Shown: positions 9,379 to 19,105, counted from the first letter of the stretch. The stretch is DNA of 28,045 nt from Chara braunii (GCA_003427395.1 BFEA01000438.1:139750-167794), one strand, 5' to 3'. Program-made: numbers and translations. The notes: generated by a model from the letters alone, not told the origin.

Positions 9379-9732
9379 ATGACTCATGGTTCAAGGGTTT
9401 CTCTATCTAATGCCTTCATTTTCTTAGCCACCGCAGGTTCTGCATTGTCCGACCTCCATGATCATGGCGACTACACCTTGCACACTTCCAAATGCTATTT
9501 TTCTTCACCGCACTTCCTTGTGACTTGTATCCTTAGAGGAATGGCAATCACACCCGCATTTCTACCTTCTCCTTATTGTTGCTGGGGTTATGCCTTTCCT
9601 ATAGACTTTACAGGCCGTTGTCGTTGCTTGATTTGAGCAAATTTTTGTTTGGCTTTGCTGCTCCTACCGACAAGCTGTCTCTCCCTTTTCCGCACAATTC
9701 AAGCACCTCATCCACCATACTGCAATCGTAAA

Positions 9733-10130
9733 CAGGTCCCTCCTTTGGCCCGATTTGCTCACGATATCCTTCCCTAGGCGTACGATTGAAACGCATACAT
9801 AAGTGGGTCATCTTCCAGGGCCTACTCAAGTGTCGGCAGAACCTTGTCAAATTCTGAGACCTGCCCCGGTATTCCTGGTACTATAAGCAACAAAAAATAT
9901 GCAGCCCCACGCCTTCACTTGGCAGGTGACAAGACATGTCTGTCCTTTGGCCCAATTTGCTCACAATCTCCTTCGCTACGCATTCACTTGAAATGCGTAC
10001 ATGACTGGGTCATCTTCCAGGACCTACTCAAGTGTCTGCAAAAACTGGTCAAATTCTGAGACCAGGTCCGGTACTCCTCGTACTACAAACAACTAAAAAA
10101 TATGCAGCCCCATGCCTTCACTTGGCAGGT
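9733..10130. repeat. ~198-bp tandem duplication, possible retrotransposon gag remnant
   Basis: 9733-9930 and 9931-10130 share TTTGGCCC(G/A)ATTTGCTCAC, GGGTCATCTTCCAGG, CCTACTCAAGTGTC, GTCAAATTCTGAGACC and ATATGCAGCCCCA(C/T)GCCTTC. On the minus strand one frame reads VPDLVSEFDQFLQTLE and then VLEDDPVMYAFQ, which looks like helical gag sequence. Its position upstream of the RT on the same strand fits an internal part of the same element. The gag reading is a guess. Confidence 0.8.
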
Positions 10131-10139
10131 GACCACAAT

Positions 10140-11880
10140 CTACCTCCCATAACTTTTGGGACAACTTCAACTGACTGTTGTGTCTCAGATTCTGTGCGAA
10201 AGCTCTGCTTCCCTGCTTGCCTGCATGGCTTCAATGTCGACCTACTCCTTTGCTGCATTGGCCAAAGAGGAAAGCAAAGTGCTCGTCTTTCCCACTGTGG
10301 GGCTGATAAACAATGTCTGGCGGCATTTGTCAGCTTTCTACGCGTGCTTGTCTTATAAACATTGAAACATGTATGTCTCTGTCCTTGCTTGACAACGGGT
10401 GATCATGGACTCCCCTCTCACCACCTGGCTAGCTACCAACTTCTCTTCAACCTCCTCCCTCGCACGGTTGAGGAATCTAAGGGGAAAAATGTACGCAGCA
10501 AGGTAAACACATAGTACGTATTCCACCTTGTTCATGATGGGTGCTGGCACGGCGCTTTGATGACTAATATCTCACCTCTGCTGGTACAGCAGCTCCAGCA
10601 CCAGTGCTGGAAATACGTCGCCCTACAATCCAATTCAGCAAATCTACACTCGCATAGACTTTAGATGAAAGCATCACCCACTTGACTGGAAAGTTCACAC
10701 AAAGTTGAAGCCAACTGTTCACACCCAAATACTTGATCGAACAAAGGAAAACTCGTGTCCGCATGGGCGCCTTACTGCTCTGACCACCATCCATGAAACA
10801 GACTCAAGAATGTACACTAGCTAATCTCCCTGGCTATGCCACCCACCACTCTGTTTCTTGCCAACATAAAAAATAATGCTACCCAATTCCTTCCTCTGCC
10901 CTACCAGACAAATGCTATGTGCTGCCGTCAGCACCATGCATGAAACAAACTCAAGAATGTATAATTATATCTTGCCTCACATGCCATGTCTATATAATAT
11001 CTTACCTCACAGGCCATGTCTACGTCGCCTACTTTCTTGCCAACACAAATAATATCACCCGCCAAATGGTTCCTTCTTCTGCTCAAAGCAAAGCGAAAAG
11101 TTGTTGCGCGAATTCCGTCTCTTGTGGAACTACACTTCCAGGGCCTACCCAGCCTAATTTCCATAGGCGCTTCGGCAATAGCCTGCAAGGTCTACATTTC
11201 TCTAAAACATAGGCCCAACAACGGAGACTCCACTTTTCATTCCTAGGTCCAAATCACGTCGTATGCAGTAAAAGAGAAACCATGCGATTGTCAAAAATTG
11301 ACCTTATACCCTCTTATGATTCACAAATGGATTGCTTTATTTTTCTCTGTTTTTTTATCTTTAACCTCCAATCCTTTTCTTCGAATTTCCTTTTTAAGCA
11401 CTGACTCGAGAAAAGAATTCAACCCTGTACTACAAGACCCCGTATTGGCTATACATCCTCCTTGTATTTATGAAGGATACGTTGCTATTGGGTGAGGTTT
11501 GGTCATCAAATCCCACGCTCACAGGAAAACCTGAGGCGAAAAAGAGACCTCGCAGGTCAAAAATGACCATTCAGTTCCTGACAACTTGTAGCTAGAACTA
11601 AAGGCCATAGTAAAACACAAAAGCATAGTAGAGTAATTTGGAGAGCTCGCTTTCTAACCTTCGGGATTAAAAAAAAAAAAAAAAAAAAAGGATCCATATA
11701 TTAACAAGGTGACTAAAACATTCATGATCCGGATGCTTTTCCACGGAGAGGTGATTTTTTTTTTTCCTTTTCAAGTACAGCCATTCACAAGAATACTCAT
11801 GTACAGCAATTGCTAGATGACAGCCGCGCCAGTTGGAACGGGTGCGAATAACCAACAACTGCATTTTGTAGTGGCTTCGA
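10140..11880. other. no gene recognised; probably decayed retroelement sequence
   Basis: Short frames without motifs. The words CCATGAAACAGACTCAAGAATGTA and its near copy (10790 and 10938) and TCTTGCCTCACATGCCATGTC / TCTTACCTCACAGGCCATGTC (about 10970 and 11000) are local repeats. An A20 run lies at about 11669-11689. This may be the 5' part of the minus-strand Gypsy element, but no LTR or primer-binding site was found. Confidence 0.4.
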
Positions 11881-11885
11881 CTTAA

Positions 11886-11960
11886 ACCACCAGTACCTAG
11901 AGCTAGTTTTTTTCCTACCCTCTGGCTACCAGTATGCCGAGCCTACCGGTAGCTGGAGAG
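11886..11960. mobile_element. MITE-A left end, partial
   Basis: TTAA (11882-11885) followed by ACCACCAGTACCTAGAGCTAG. No matching right end was located close by. The body CTACCGGTAGCTGG contains a short palindrome that recurs near another MITE-A end at 13295 (CCTACCGG). Confidence 0.55.
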
Positions 11961-12162
11961 GCCGGTCGTGGAAGAACCAATAGCCAAAAGAAAAAAAGAA
12001 AAAGGGAAAAACGGCAATGACGCTAGGCCGTGGATGCAGTTTGATACATACGCGGAAGTGATTGTGTCAGCATGCCCTCCGTGTGGGCGTATCAGCCCCA
12101 TGGCCTTATAGTCGGATTCTATAAAGCAGAAGAAGACAAAAAGGAAAAAAGAAATGTCTCCG

Positions 12163-12397
12163 TGCAGTCAGAATCCACCAAGTAAAAGAAAGAAAAAAAC
12201 AGAATACACCGCTTTGGCCCTAAACGTGGTTGGATACATTCTTGTCCCAGACCGAGTTTTCCCTCAACAACGTCTGCTTGCAGTCAGAATCTACAAAAGT
12301 AAAAGAACGAAACAAAACAAAACAAAACACTGCTTTGTACCTAAAAGTGGTTGGATACATTCATCTATGTCCACAGTCCGAGTTTGCCCTCAATGAC
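12163..12397. repeat. ~117-bp tandem duplication
   Basis: 12163-12278 and 12279-12397 share TGCAGTCAGAATC, AAAAGAA, CGCTTTG / TGCTTTG, GTGGTTGGATACATTC, CCGAGTTT and CCCTCAA. The A-rich centres differ in length. No coding signal. Confidence 0.85.
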
Positions 12398-12448
12398 TAG
12401 TTGGAGTGCATCACGAGATACGGCCTGCCGCACTGGCAGGGAACAAAA

Positions 12449-12741
12449 GATAGAAGAAAAAAGGACAAAAAAGAGAACAAGAACATTCTGCATCTTACCT
12501 GTACTGTGGCGCCATGCATTCTCGTAAGAACAGACGTGAGCACGGCCTGCTGGACTACTGTCGCCAACATTAGGGAGTCCAAAATCTTTATTTTTGATAG
12601 AAGAAAAAAGGACAAAAAAGAAAACAAGAACATTCTGCATCTTACCTGTATTGTGGCGCCATGCATTCTCGTAAGAACAGACGTGAGCACGGCCTGCTGG
12701 ACTACCCTCACCGACATTAGGAAGTCCAAACACTTCATCTT
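12449..12741. repeat. 147-bp tandem duplication carrying a donor-like site on the minus strand
   Basis: 12449-12595 and 12596-12741 are nearly identical, from GATAGAAGAAAAAAGGAC to GAGTCCAAA / AAGTCCAAA. On the minus strand each copy contains an open stretch VQQAVLTSVLTRMHGAT followed by a consensus donor ACAG|GTAAG. Acceptor-like AG dinucleotides precede it. It could be a duplicated exon, but the flanking A/T-rich sequence is just as well conserved, so recent duplication explains the identity. Confidence 0.92.
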
Positions 12742-12880
12742 TATTTTTGTTTTCTTTTTTTTTCCCGTTGTACACCCATTTTGGCTGCGACGGGCTGTTC
12801 ACAGCAACAACCCCCGTTCGACGAGGCCGTTAACACACCGTATTGGAGAAAAAATGGCTGGCAAGGCATCTGTGGTATAA

Positions 12881-13030
12881 ACCACCAGTACTTGGCCCAG
12901 CTATCAGCCGCGGAAAAAAAATGAGTACAAACATTTCTAGTCGGATGAATTTGGGCGCTCCTGTAGTAGCCCGTACATTTCCTAAAATCGTGGCGCGTTA
13001 CCTGGCACGACTTTAGGAAGTACTGGTGGT
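12881..13030. mobile_element. MITE-A, complete 150-bp element
   Basis: Left end ACCACCAGTACTTGGCCCAG, right end GGAAGTACTGGTGGT: 13-bp perfect terminal inverted repeats. The right flank is TTAA (13031-13034) and the left flank is ATAA, one change from a TTAA duplication. The interior has no coding capacity. Homologous partial copies in reverse orientation lie at 8963 and 9241. Confidence 0.9.
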
Positions 13031-13082
13031 TTAACAGAATGATTCGGGGGTAGCAGACATACAATCTATATACAGATGATCA

Positions 13083-13192
13083 CTACCGTCTTCACCCGAA
13101 TAGAATGCCCGGTCATCATAGCCGTATTTGGTGCAATTTTCAGTCCAGATACGCTATAATGACCGGGCGTTTTATTCGGGTGAAGACGGTAG
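13083..13192. mobile_element. MITE-B, 110-bp near-perfect hairpin element
   Basis: CTACCGTCTTCACCCGAATA at the left pairs with the matching reverse complement ending CGGGTGAAGACGGTAG. Pairing continues inward through GAATGCCCGGTCAT / ATGACCGGGCGTTTT and beyond, including CGTATTTGG / CCAGATACG, leaving a small loop around TGCAATTTTCAGT. It is non-coding. Related copies: about 1236-1320, 16513-16600, 16967-17090, 19235-19343 and 26787-26878. Confidence 0.92.
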
Positions 13193-13294
13193 CGTGCCTT
13201 CGAGCTCAGTAAGCCACGAAGCAGCGTACAAATTAACACATTTGTAAACGGTCTCCGTTACAAGGACCATCACCAGCATGGTTTATCGTTTTAA

Positions 13295-13320
13295 ACCACC
13301 AGTACCTACCGGTTGGGATG
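13295..13320. mobile_element. MITE-A left end, isolated
   Basis: TTAA (13291-13294) followed by ACCACCAGTACCTACCGG. The partner end is not obvious downstream. The open frames that start just after this site (13313-13815) have no recognised motif. Confidence 0.55.
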
Positions 13321-13535
13321 GCTGCTAACGCGGAAGCCGAATCGGCCTGCCCCTCCTGTCCAAGTTCATTTGAGGCGGGGGGTTACGGAAAATGCGGTAG
13401 TAGGTACCGGTCGTTTAACAGTTTGTGCCCAATTTCTACTGCGAACAAAACTTACACTTATCCTAAACTGCGAACAACCTGCACCTGTCCCAAACTCCGG
13501 GCAACTTACACTATACTATGGGCATCGCTGCACTG

Positions 13536-13620
13536 CTTTACAAATGTGCAAAATGAGAATGAATCTTCTGCTAGAGCGTGGAAAGATACATTGCCATCTT
13601 TTTTGTCTGTTGCGCATCTG
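13536..13620. repeat. interspersed repeat fragment shared with 27186-27270
   Basis: GTGCAAAATGAGAATGAATC, CTGCTAGAGCGTGGAAAGATACAT and CTTTTTTGTC at this site match GTGCAAAATGTGAACGTATT, CTGCTAGGACGTGGAAACATACAT and a T-rich stretch at the other. This indicates one dispersed family with moderate divergence. No family name can be given. Confidence 0.65.
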
Positions 13621-14105
13621 GAGAGGAGTGCAGCGAGGCCCCATAACCTGCTCAATGATATTATATTCCCGAAGTCATGTCACAGAGTCCGAATATACAT
13701 AGCAAATCACAATACATCGTCATTACATTCCCGAACTCGGGTCAGAATATCACATAGTCATAACGCAGTGTATGCTAAAAGATCCAGAGTTGATGTTACA
13801 CCATCAGTGTTTTGAGCCTCTTTTCCCCAATGCCGATCTCTGCTGCGGGCCCGTGAAAAAACAGGCAGGCACAGTGCAAGCAGATCCTAAGCCCCGAAAG
13901 ATGCAGCATGAATGCAGCCACGTCCAAACAAAATCGCCGAGAACAAAGATTTAAACAAAGTCCATTTTGTTCCAATAAACTCTTACATTGTCGAAGCTTC
14001 GTTCCCCAATTTACAGTTCATAATATAATGTGCAGAGGTGCAGTCATATCCGAGGAACCTATGTCGAACGTTGAGACAAAGCGTGCTTGAACCAGCACAG
14101 CCCCT

Positions 14106-14640
14106 GAATGGGCGAGCTTGTGATAAGTTGCATTACACAACTTCCAGATGAAACTACATTTGAGGATGTCAAAATAGCATCCCAAATTTGCGTTCTTGCA
14201 GAAGAGGCATCCCGAAGACGTTATAGAACAAAAACACTCTCATGCCGTGGTCAGATTATAACGATGTGCGCCTGTCATCATACCGTGGCCGGCGGATCAG
14301 CTAGCAAGTGCGAACCTTGAAGCTAACTGCAGTTCAAGTTCAGTCAGCAAAGCACCGAGATGGGTGACCTTGTGGGAAGCTACAGCACACAACTTCCTCG
14401 TTGAACTATATTAAACCACCAGTACTTGGGCACTGCGCGCCACGCCGGCCGCCCAAATCTCGAAGCAGCGCGGGCTGTCGCTCGACGACCCGCCGGCCGC
14501 GGAAATCGCGTAGCGTTAACGCTAAGGCGTCGCCCAAGTACTGGTGGTTTAAATTATTAATTGAAGTCACACAGCGGAGTTGGGCAACTGCATTCTCCAC
14601 AGACGAGGCACCCTGAAGAAGTTATATCACGCATTCTCAT
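14106..14640. repeat. old direct duplication, second copy split by a MITE-A
   Basis: ATGGGCGAGCTTGTG...CACACAACTTCC...GAACTA (from 14108) and ATGGGTGACCTTGTGGG...CACACAACTTCC...GAACTA (from 14358) align. The first copy continues to GAGGCATCCCGAAGACGTTATA and the second, after the 134-bp MITE, to GAGGCACCCTGAAGAAGTTATA. The first copy is thus an empty-site comparator for the MITE insertion. Confidence 0.75.
14415..14548. mobile_element. MITE-A, complete 134-bp element with TTAA duplication
   Basis: 17-bp perfect terminal inverted repeats: ACCACCAGTACTTGGGC and GCCCAAGTACTGGTGGT. TTAA stands on both sides (14411-14414 and 14549-14552). The interior is very GC-rich (CCGGCCG, GCGCGGGC) and unrelated to the interior of the 12881-13030 element. 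TTAA duplication is the hallmark of piggyBac-type cut-and-paste transposition, although the termini do not start with the usual CCC. Confidence 0.93.
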
Positions 14641-15097
14641 TGAAGCTGGCTGCAGCAAGCAGCTGCAGACTGACAGGTACAGCAGTCAAATCCTGCAGAC
14701 CCGGCGGACTCTAAATTTGACACCGAAACTCGGCAAAGGTATCATGCAACAGCCAGTAGCAGTGAAGTGCACTGCCATTACCATATGTCCCCTAGCCTGA
14801 CTTGACCCAGTACACACTCCCGGCTAGGTTCAACGTCCTCACCTCAGCAGTATTGCTGGCTTAGGCCACCACTACAAGGCCCCAGCCAACTTGAGAATCA
14901 TGATCGAGCCTCCTCTAAAATTTTGGCAGCTCAGGGCAACCGGACCTCGGAGGAGGAATCTGCCTCGTACTTCCCATGGTCGAACAGTTGTGCAGACGGC
15001 GCCAGACACTGGAAATGTTTTAAAAACTGTTCAGCATCAGCAATGCCAGAGGACATCATGCAAATCATGATGGGAAAGTAACCATGGAAATCATGCA

Positions 15098-15240
15098 GGG
15101 CCTCGCTCCACTGCAGAACACTCTACACGCATTCGCACGGTTTCTGGACCAGGTGCACTTGGACAAATGCAACATTTTGGATGTATCACGTGCAGAAAAC
15201 GTCAAGCTGCACGTAGGGTGTGTGTAGTGGAGCGAGGCCC
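15098..15240. mobile_element. MITE-C copy 1, 143 bp
   Basis: GGGCCTCGCTCCACT at the left and AGTGGAGCGAGGCCC at the right are perfect 15-bp inverted repeats, and similarity extends a few bases inward (GCA / TGT). The reverse complement aligns over its whole length with 18592-18734. No clear target-site duplication. Confidence 0.92.
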
Positions 15241-15242
15241 AC

Positions 15243-15470
15243 AAAGAACAAAAATTGAGGGCACTGCCAGCCAGCCGTTGGCGATATTCAAGGTCGTGGA
15301 CATCATATTAAAAACCGCCACGAAGAATGGGCGGTACAAGGGGACATCCCGAAACTTTTGAAAATCATGGAGGAAAAAGAGAATCCGGGAAGCAGTTCTT
15401 CCTCCCTCCTGATACAAAAGAGGACATCTTCAACATCAAGAGCAGTTTGAAAACCATATGAAAAGTGCAT
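15243..15470 (+). other. stretch with a broken, codon-like reading; no gene assigned
   Basis: One frame reads HHIKNRHEEWAVQGDIPKLL and on to IMEEKENPGSSSS, then one shift gives PPDTKEDIFNIKSSLKT and a stop. It has a protein-like feel (charged, few low-complexity runs), so it may be a fragment of a host exon or transposon gene. No family recognised. Confidence 0.25.
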
Positions 15471-15935
15471 CATCATTTACCACAAGGACCTTTCTTTTTT
15501 TCCCCTTGTTCTTTTCTTGAAGCAGGGTCTACGACCCACCCACCCTACGCGAAAAAAAGTTATAAAAACAGGAAAAAAACAACAACAAGCTCTGCGCTGC
15601 GGCACTCATCAACTTGTACCTATCCAAGTTCAAAACCACTCCATCATTTCTTCATCCCTCCTCTCTCCACTGTATGTGCGCCACAACGGAGCACCCACCA
15701 ACCCGTACTTCTCCATAACCCATTAGGTACCAGTCCCTCGTCACCCATTGGGTAGTTAGTTAGCTCCAGTCCCTCATGCCAGTGTTGGTACGAGAGCAAA
15801 GTGATACCGGTCCCTCGTCATACTGACGTGGGACTCTGCACGCATTGCTGGTAGAGGACGTTGTCAGCAGTGCTAGTGCCAAGCACTGTTGCAGGTCGGT
15901 TTGAATCCCCCTTTTCCACCGCATGCACAGCCAAC

Positions 15936-16007
15936 GAGCTTATGGCTCAGTCAGTCAGACACACAGGTAGCATTCAGGAGGTCGTGGGTTCAAATGCCGA
16001 CCGGCGT
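15936..16007 (+). mobile_element. tRNA-like (SINE head) sequence
   Basis: An A-box-like TATGGCTCAGTCAGT and a B-box-like GGGTTCAAATGCC lie about 45 bases apart, in a unit of tRNA length. Just upstream (about 15840-15912) a second, poorer unit has GCTGGTAGAGGAC and GGTTTGAATCC. These are probably SINE heads unrelated to the 3562 family. No cloverleaf folds fully by eye. Confidence 0.5.
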
Positions 16008-16512
16008 CACGTACACGCCTGAGCACCGTGGGTGCCCTACCTAGTACCTACCATCTACCCATAATAGCCTGCTGGGCCTCCAGGCACACATTAGCAGGAT
16101 CTTACCCAATCTTTCTTCATCACTGCAATGCAACAGCAATGCTGGCTGGCGACCCTGTCGGCAAAATGTGGTCACTGCAAAGTAAAGCGATATTTGTGTC
16201 CGCCTTGGAATATGCGAATGTACATTTTGGTCTAACTTTTCAAAAACTGTGCGCATCCTCCCTGTAAGACTGAATATGGACATGCAAGAGGGTCAGGCAC
16301 GTGAATCTGTACTTAGACAACCCCCAGAACGATTGGAAACATTTCGCATCTTGGAGGGGTGGTGGTAGTGGAGCCGGGAAGTTATATGAAAAGTCAGCCC
16401 TGACTGCAGAGAACAATCAGCAAAAATCTTCTGCTTTTTCACATTGAATTCGCTTTCTTACTGAAACAGCGACGTGAAAAACGGATGCATTCTAATAGGC
16501 CTCACTCATTCA

Positions 16513-16600
16513 CTACCGACTTCGCCAGAATAAAAAAGCTCAATCATTATCGCTGTATCTAGACTGAAATGTATCCCAAATGCAGCCACAAGTGGCAATT
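16513..16600. mobile_element. MITE-B copy, decayed
   Basis: Starts CTACCGACTTCGCCAGAATA, then ATCATTATCGCTGTATCTAG, ACTGAAATGTATCCCAAATG: the same order as the hairpin element at 13083. The right half is lost or diverged. Confidence 0.7.
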
Positions 16601-16966
16601 TCAATACCACCAATGCACACCCGAACAGTGACCATCAGATTCCCCCGATTCCCTGGTCCGGGCGGGGGTGTACAGACGATTCCCAGCCGTTTGAGACGGT
16701 TGTGGATCCACCTATGCTTGATTCCAATCTCCTTATGGCACCCAGTGTTGGCAAGTGGGTAAGGTGGGTGGGGGGGCACAGGACAGCTATGAAAGGCTCA
16801 CGGCAGAACTCAGGGGCTTAGCGTGGATTCGGAGCATACCACTACATCCGATCGACCTGATAGTCACAGATTATGAGCAGTCCCAAGGTGCACTAAGAGG
16901 TACATGCTCCACCAGCATCAGAGTCCCACTGAACTACCTTCCTCCCCACAATAGAACATACAGTCA

Positions 16967-17090
16967 TTCTGCCTGTATTTGACACAATATTCAGTCTAGA
17001 TACAGTCATAATCGTACGTTCTTCCCATTCTGCCTGTATTTGGCACAACTTTCAGTCTAGATACAGTCATAACCGTCCGTTCTATCCAGG
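16967..17090. mobile_element. tandemly doubled MITE-B core
   Basis: Two successive ~61-bp units (16967-17026 and 17027-17088), each CATTCTGCCTGTATTTG(A/G)CACAA followed by TTTCAGTCTAGATACAGTCATAA and CGT(A/C)CGTTCT. The terminal GGGGAAGAAGGTAG at about 17090-17102 resembles the right end of the hairpin element. This indicates local doubling within an inserted MITE. Confidence 0.75.
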
Positions 17091-17296
17091 GGAAGAAGGT
17101 AGATAAGATCATAGGCTCCCGGCAGAACTTGGGGTTCATTACCACATACCTACCCATGCGCGACAGAATGCAAGTCCCTTGGTGCAACCAAAGGGTATCC
17201 TAGCCAAGCCAGGGGCTGGTTCGGAAATCCTCAAAAGAATGGATGACCACGAAAACCATCAAAGTCCAACAGGGGTAAACCTGCAAAGTGGTTGAA

Positions 17297-17613
17297 ACCA
17301 CCAGGACTTTTATGAGTCACTTTTGCCCCCGGGCTCCAAACGGCCTGCGAACCGAAACCAAAACAAGCGGCACGGGCCCTATCTTAGCTGGCACCGCGGC
17401 CCCGGGGCCATTTTGCTGCTCCGGATGTCAAGCCCCAGAAAACATTGCGGCAGCATGCAAGGCGCATCGGAGAAAAACAGCTGGGACACGTACTGGTGGT
17501 AATGCCTTGGCTGGCACCCCCAGCCATTTTGCTGCTCCGAATGGAAACCCCCGGAAGTTGCGGCAGCATGCAAGGCGCGTTGGAGAAAAATAGCTGGGAC
17601 ACGAACTGGTGGT
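17297..17613. mobile_element. MITE-A variant with a tandemly repeated right part
   Basis: Left end ACCACCAGGACTTTTATG. A right end with CAGCTGGGACACGTACTGGTGGT closes at 17500. The last ~100 bases (CTTGGCTGGCACC...CCATTTTGCTGCTCCG...GCGGCAGCATGCAAGGCGC) then recur, closing a second time at 17613 with GAACTGGTGGT. The flanks (TTGA, AATG) are not clean TTAA. The subterminal GCTGGG is shared with the 12881-13030 element. Confidence 0.7.
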
Positions 17614-17675
17614 AATGGCACACATGCTAATAAACACGTCACCACCCTTGCAAAAAGAGCCAAACCTATATAACT

Positions 17676-17995
17676 GTGTCCAACCTACCCCAACCAGACT
17701 GAGCTATTGGTTCGAACGTGAAGGTTCTATACACAACTGTGTCCAACCTACCCCAACCAGACTGAGNNNNNNNNNNNNNNNNNNNNNNNNNNNNNNNNNN
17801 NNNNNNNNNNNNNNNNNNNNNNNNNNNNNNNNNNNNNNNNNNNNNNNNNNNNNNNNNNNNNNNNNNNNNNNNNNNNNNNNNNNNNNNNNNNACCTACCCC
17901 AACCAGACTGAGCTATTGGTTCGAACGTGAAGGTTCTATACACAACTGTGTCCAACCTACCCCAACCAGACTGAGCTATTGGTTCGCACGTGAAG
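17676..17995. repeat. 63-bp tandem satellite, interrupted by assembly gap
   Basis: The unit GTGTCCAACCTACCCCAACC...GGTTCTATACACAACT is exactly 63 bases (17676-17738 and again from 17739). It continues on the far side of the N run with at most single changes. At least four partial or full units are visible. The array is probably longer in the genome. Confidence 0.95.
17767..17891. other. assembly gap (125 N)
   Basis: A run of N inside the 63-bp array. Sequence stops at unit position 28 and restarts at unit position 8, so an in-phase gap would be 42 bases plus a multiple of 63 (105 or 168). 125 does not fit, so the N count is an estimate. A single further N stands at 27619. Confidence 0.97.
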
Positions 17996-18044
17996 GTTCC
18001 AAACAGAGACGCAGGAGAAGAGAAGTCTCCGGTCATCGCGGTCA

Positions 18045-18545
18045 TATTCGAAAGAAGAAAGCCAAGAGAAATCGGGTCGGATCAATGATTCTCACAGTCA
18101 GACTTTCAGGGATGCATCCGATTCATTCGGAGCAGCCCAAGTCTTATCATGGCCTTAGAAAACCAGGGTCGCATGACATCCACATGCTCCTGCCACAGGG
18201 CCGTCGGGGGCAAATGACATCGTGAAATATGATTGAAAACAACTCAGTTGGGAGTTTTCTGTTCTTACTTTTGTTTTGGGATGGAGAGCATGGAGGAACG
18301 ATAGAGAGAATTACTGAAAAATAGTCTGGCATTCTTTTTGACTGCATGTTCCTGTTTTTCCGTTTGTTTTCGAGAATCGAGAATACTTTCCACTGGTCTC
18401 TGTAGAGGACAGAGTCCACAACTTCTGAGTTGGGGGTAGGGAAGGGACAGAAAACACTCTATTGGCCCCATTTTTTTACTCTCTTCCTTGGCCTCGCAAC
18501 AACAACCGCATCCACACCGTTCGGTAAAATGTGGGTACGACAGAT
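18045..18545. other. no gene or repeat recognised
   Basis: Mixed composition with only short frames and no clear repeat or splice structure. Confidence 0.4.
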
Positions 18546-18547
18546 GT

Positions 18548-18585
18548 ACTGGCGGTTTAAAGTTTAAACCACCACTACATTCTCA
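18548..18585. mobile_element. two facing MITE-A ends
   Basis: GTACTGGCGGT-TTAA-AGT-TTAA-ACCACCACTAC: a right end and a left end set back to back with two TTAA words between them. It resembles the junction at 8401-8430, where one TTAA is shared. Outer partners are not evident. Confidence 0.6.
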
Positions 18586-18591
18586 GATATT

Positions 18592-18734
18592 GGGCTTCGC
18601 TCCAATACATAACATTCTATATGTATCAGAATCTTGAAATCAACCTGATACATCAAAATGTTGAACTCGCCAGAATGCACCCGGTCCAGAAAGCTTCCAA
18701 ATGCATGTAGAATGTCCAGTAGTGGAGCGAGCCC
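18592..18734. mobile_element. MITE-C copy 2, 143 bp
   Basis: GGGCTTCGCTCCAATAC at the left and AGTAGTGGAGCGAGCCC at the right. Its body (GATACATCAAAATGTTG...GCACCCGGTCCAGAAAGC...AATGCATGTAGA) is the reverse-complement partner of the copy at 15098-15240. Both are exactly 143 bases. Confidence 0.92.
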
Positions 18735-18936
18735 CAGTTTGTTCTAGTGTGTCGGTTCCCCAGACACACCACATCTTTTGAGGCTCAGCCTACAGGACAG
18801 AAAAGTCAGTCTGCTGCCACCAGGTTCCTACTGCCCTACATCCCTGCGCCTCTTTTTATGTGCTGGAGACAGCTGGTCTGCATTTTCACAGTCGATTAAT
18901 GTTGTCATCGACTGGATAAGTTGCGTACAATCTTCA

Positions 18937-19105
18937 TTTTTTTCTGTTTTTTTTCTGCTTTTTTCTGTTTTTTTCCTGTTTATTTCCTGTTTATTTCTGC
19001 TTTTTTCTGTTTTTTCTTTTTTTTCCCTCTTTTTTAAAGTTCTTTTTCTGTTTTTTTTTCTGTTTTTTTTTTTCTGTTTTTTTTTTTTTCTGTTTTTTTT
19101 TTCCC
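18937..19105. repeat. T-rich (TTTTTCTG)n low-complexity tract
   Basis: Irregular repeats of T runs separated by CTG or CTT, about 170 bases. The hydrophobic Phe/Leu frame here is an artefact. Confidence 0.93.

Noticed and set aside
12400-12741. CRISPR-like direct repeats
   Set aside because: Only two long adjacent copies without spacer structure, in eukaryotic repeat DNA; it is a tandem duplication.
13318-13815. 165-codon plus-strand frame starting next to a MITE-A end
   Set aside because: Length alone is suggestive, but there is no motif, part of it is a dispersed repeat shared with 27.2 kb, and internal short duplications explain the openness.
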